Below are positions 12,849 through 14,772 of a DNA stretch of 14,772 bases, piece by piece; within the stretch, counting starts at the first letter, position 1, and every line of letters begins with the position of its first letter. The notes under the pieces were generated by a model, which made no database searches, was not told where the DNA came from, and saw only the letters and a list, made by a program, of their open reading frames with translations. The position numbers and the translations under genes are program-made. The DNA is taken from NCBI GenBank assembly GCA_017303735.1, contig JAFLCF010000112.1:1-14772 (forward strand), given 5' to 3'. This DNA is from Anaerolineae bacterium (lineage in GTDB: Bacteria > Chloroflexota > Anaerolineae > Anaerolineales > Villigracilaceae).

Positions 12849-13091
12849 CTATTCAGAGTCTTTCTTCTGATTTTCCTTGCCCTCGTTCAATGCCTGCACA
12901 CTTTGGCGCAAGGCTTCCATTTCATCTTCTTTTTTCTTTTGGGCAGGGTTCATGGCTTTCATCATCTTCAGCAAGGGGTCATCCTTGCCGCCGCGCATCA
13001 CCCCGCGGACAATGCCATACATCACTACATTGACTCCCAAGATCATCAAAATAAAAAGCAAGGCAGCGATGGCAGTTTTAGTCATTTCCAT
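12849..13091 (-). CDS. Small single-TM protein overlapping the HAD gene, unknown function
   Basis: An 80-residue protein. One TM segment (about 5-30, TAIAALLFILMILGVNVVMYGIV) is followed by a short basic stretch (RGVMRGGKDD) and a charged, probably coiled-coil tail rich in Lys/Glu (KKKEDEMEALRQSVQALNEGKENQKK). The ATG at 13091 has GGAGAG 5-6 bases upstream; a second ATG at 13085 is possible. The start overlaps the end of the HAD gene by 14 bases (ATGGAAATGACTAA), which suggests translational coupling. The longer ORF from 13169 lies inside the HAD gene and would hide the membrane segment. Family not recognised; the layout resembles small membrane adaptor proteins. Confidence 0.78.
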   Translation of the reverse strand: MEMTKTAIAALLFILMILGVNVVMYGIVRGVMRGGKDDPLLKMMKAMNPAQKKKEDEMEALRQSVQALNEGKENQKKDSE

Positions 13092-13725
13092 GATAGCTCT
13101 CCAAAATGGGGATGAACTGGTTCCAATCCGTAAGCTGCGCATCGGCGCTGCCAGCGGGGAATTCCTCATTGTATAGAATACTGAACAAGCCCGCTTCTTT
13201 CGCGGCGCGGGTGGTGCGGTGGATGTCGTCGATCATGACGCATTTGGAGGGGTCGGTTTCCCCAGCAGCTTGCATGGCAATTTGAAACGACTCGGGCATG
13301 GGTTTGCAGTATGGGTCGATGGCGTTCACGTCTACGATAATTTCAAAGAGGTCGCGCAGCCCAAGCACGGTCAACACTCTGTCGGCGTGGGCAGAGTCTG
13401 CGTTGGTAAAGATCAGGTTGCGGGTCGGGAGGGAGGCGATGATCGAGCGTAGAGTCGGGTTGGGGGTGAGATACTCTTTCAGCGGCAAATCATGCACAAA
13501 GGCGAGGAAATCCTGCACATCGATTTCATGATGGGCTTGAAGCCCGCGCAGGGTGGTGCCGTATTGCAAAAAATATTTTTCACGGATGTACGAAATCTGG
13601 TCTTCAGGAAAGCCCATGCGCTCGCGCATGTAAATGTTCATGCGTTCTTTGATGGCTTTCCACAAACCCGTATTGGACGGATACAACGTGTCGTCGAGGT
13701 CGAAGAAAATGGTTGTGAATTGCAT
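13078..13725 (-). CDS. HAD-superfamily hydrolase (pyrimidine 5'-nucleotidase type)
   Basis: A 215-residue cytoplasmic phosphatase. Motif I FFDLDDTLYPSNTGLW places the nucleophile at Asp9 and the acid/base at Asp11. Motif II is LIFTNAD (Thr107), motif III Lys141 in YCKPMPESF, motif IV MIDD at 164-167. A helical C1 cap follows motif I. The TLYPSNTGLW sequence after motif I resembles pyrimidine-5'-nucleotidase proteins (the yeast Sdt1/Phm8-like group), so nucleotide dephosphorylation is likely, but the substrate is not proven. The start at 13725 has no Shine-Dalgarno sequence; a -10 box ends six bases before it. The gene overlaps the small TM gene downstream and is divergent from mutL. Confidence 0.9.
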   Translation of the reverse strand: MQFTTIFFDLDDTLYPSNTGLWKAIKERMNIYMRERMGFPEDQISYIREKYFLQYGTTLRGLQAHHEIDVQDFLAFVHDLPLKEYLTPNPTLRSIIASLPTRNLIFTNADSAHADRVLTVLGLRDLFEIIVDVNAIDPYCKPMPESFQIAMQAAGETDPSKCVMIDDIHRTTRAAKEAGLFSILYNEEFPAGSADAQLTDWNQFIPILESYHGND

Positions 13726-13731
13726 TGCGAG

Positions 13732-13739
13732 ATTATAAT
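13732..13739. promoter_or_regulatory. Shared palindromic -10 of the divergent mutL and HAD genes
   Basis: ATTATAAT is its own reverse complement. It gives TATAAT at 13734-13739 for mutL and at 13737-13732 for the HAD gene. Each box ends exactly six bases before its ATG (13746 and 13725), predicting two leaderless mRNAs. Polymerase could not occupy both directions at once, so the two genes would compete. No clear -35 on either side. Confidence 0.65.
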
Positions 13740-13745
13740 CGTGCC

Positions 13746-14772
13746 ATGCCTATTCGATTGCTTTCTTCTGAAGTCTCCTCGCAGATCGCTGCGGGTGAAG
13801 TGGTGGAACGCCCTGCTTCTGTCATCAAAGAGTTGACCGAAAACTCACTGGATGCGGGCGCGAAACAAATCTCCATTTCGATCGAGGATGCGGGGCGGAC
13901 TCTCATTGAAGTAGCGGATGATGGGCATGGCATTCCGGCAGGTGAATTGGAACTGGCGGCGGCTCGACACGCAACCTCGAAGCTGATTCAGTCCGATGAC
14001 CTGTTCCACATCCAAACCTTGGGCTTCCGAGGCGAGGCATTGGCTTCCATCGGCTCCGTCTCGCAGATGACGATCACTTCGCGAGTGGAGTCTGCCAAAG
14101 AAGGCGCACGCCTGAAAGTGGATGGCGGCATTTCGGGCAAAGTGGAAAAAGTCGGCGCGCCGATTGGGACAGTGGTGCGGGTAGAGAATCTTTTTTACAA
14201 CGTGCCTGCGCGTTTGAAATTTTTGAAGACCGACGTAACCGAACGCCGCGCCATTGATTCGTTAGTCACGCGCTATGCCCTGGCATACCCGAATGTGCGC
14301 TTCAAAGTAACGGACGGGAAACAAGTCACTTTGCAAACCACAGGGGATGGCGACCGCCGCGCGATCCTTGCCGCGCTTTATGGTGTGGACGTTGCCAAAC
14401 AAATGTTGGAAGTGATGGCAACAGAGGAAGGCATGACTCTCACCGGCTTCATTAGTCCGGTTTCATTGACGCGCTCGAACCGAAAAGAATTAACCTTCTT
14501 CATTAACGGACGCTGGGTGCAGGAGATCTCGCTCAACTCGGCTTTGTTGCAGGCGTATCACACACTCTTGATGGTGGGACGTTATCCGCTCTCGGCGTTG
14601 TTTCTTGAGATGGCTCCAGAAGATGTCGATGTGAACGTCCACCCGACCAAGGCGGAAGTGCGATTTCGAGCGCAGGATAAGATCTTTAGTTTTGTGCAGC
14701 GTTCGGTGCGAAAAGCATTGCTGGCATACACACCCGTTCAAACCGTTTCGCCGCAGTTGTGGGGCTCGCGTT
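13746..14772 (+). CDS. mutL: DNA mismatch repair protein MutL, N-terminal part
   Basis: The first 342 codons are visible; the gene runs off the right edge. MutL couples MutS mismatch recognition to strand incision and removal. The GHKL ATPase domain is clear: QIAAGEVVERPASVIKEL, with the catalytic Glu29 and Asn33 in ENSLDAGA, DDGHGI (Asp58), and TLGFRGEALASI near 91-102. The second domain has FYNVPARLKFL, FINGRW and DVNVHPTKAEV with the conserved Lys. The C-terminal endonuclease/dimer domain lies outside the window, so presence of a DQHAxxExxxxE motif cannot be checked. The start has no Shine-Dalgarno sequence and lies six bases after TATAAT. Confidence 0.97.
   Translation, partial: MPIRLLSSEVSSQIAAGEVVERPASVIKELTENSLDAGAKQISISIEDAGRTLIEVADDGHGIPAGELELAAARHATSKLIQSDDLFHIQTLGFRGEALASIGSVSQMTITSRVESAKEGARLKVDGGISGKVEKVGAPIGTVVRVENLFYNVPARLKFLKTDVTERRAIDSLVTRYALAYPNVRFKVTDGKQVTLQTTGDGDRRAILAALYGVDVAKQMLEVMATEEGMTLTGFISPVSLTRSNRKELTFFINGRWVQEISLNSALLQAYHTLLMVGRYPLSALFLEMAPEDVDVNVHPTKAEVRFRAQDKIFSFVQRSVRKALLAYTPVQTVSPQLWGSR

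Noticed and set aside
1..14772. tRNA, rRNA, transposase or integrase genes
   Set aside because: No tRNA cloverleaf or rRNA sequence, and no DDE, serine or tyrosine recombinase motifs in any frame I read.

Overview
The window looks like a chromosomal segment of a free-living bacterium, most likely Chloroflexota of the Anaerolineae type. The grounds are the mix of housekeeping proteins (a Clp ATPase, MutL, an S41 protease, a YugP-like metallopeptidase, a YvlD-like membrane protein), Thr/Pro-rich lipoproteins, and intergenic repeats of a kind I associate with that group. The taxonomy is an inference from style; no marker gene settles it.

Layout. (1) 1-921, minus: N-terminal 307 residues of a Clp/Hsp100 ATPase, with an extended -10 promoter and a terminator-like hairpin in its short leader. 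(2) 1098-5662, all minus: a block visibly richer in A+T than its surroundings. It contains three integron attC sites (2056-2128, 3984-4109, 4657-4755) separating gene cassettes: a 292-aa beta-propeller-like lipoprotein, a 156-aa membrane-anchored protein, a 591-aa HEAT-like protein, and a VOC (glyoxalase-fold) protein. For all three complete cassettes the inverse core at the 3' end is complementary to the core at that cassette's own 5' end, as expected of integrated circular cassettes. No integrase gene is visible, so within this window it is a CALIN-type array (attC cluster lacking an integrase). A further lipoprotein gene (1098-1613) lies beyond the VOC gene with no recognisable attC between. 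(3) 5663-5864: array edge with hairpins, then eleven 7-bp degenerate repeats running into the promoter of the next gene. (4) 5865-9665, plus: a two-domain GNAT, a YvlD-like membrane protein, a 464-bp repeat-bearing intergenic stretch, then an SDR and a COG3375-type acetyltransferase in one transcription unit. (5) 9792-13725, minus: a four-TM Pro-tailed membrane protein behind a sigma70 promoter whose spacer holds an SOS-box-like palindrome; a YugP-like peptidase with an S41 protease; a small one-TM protein overlapping a HAD hydrolase. (6) 13746 to the end, plus: the first 342 codons of mutL.

Two regulatory themes stand out. Four genes have TATAAT only 6-7 nt before ATG and no Shine-Dalgarno sequence, which predicts leaderless mRNAs; mutL and the divergent HAD gene share one palindromic -10 (ATTATAAT), each start codon exactly 6 nt away. 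Transcription units are separated by strong hairpins (9670-9708, 10683-10713), and a similar hairpin sits inside the clp leader.

The most interesting parts are the cassette array with its unassigned proteins, and the four-TM gene under what looks like LexA-type control.
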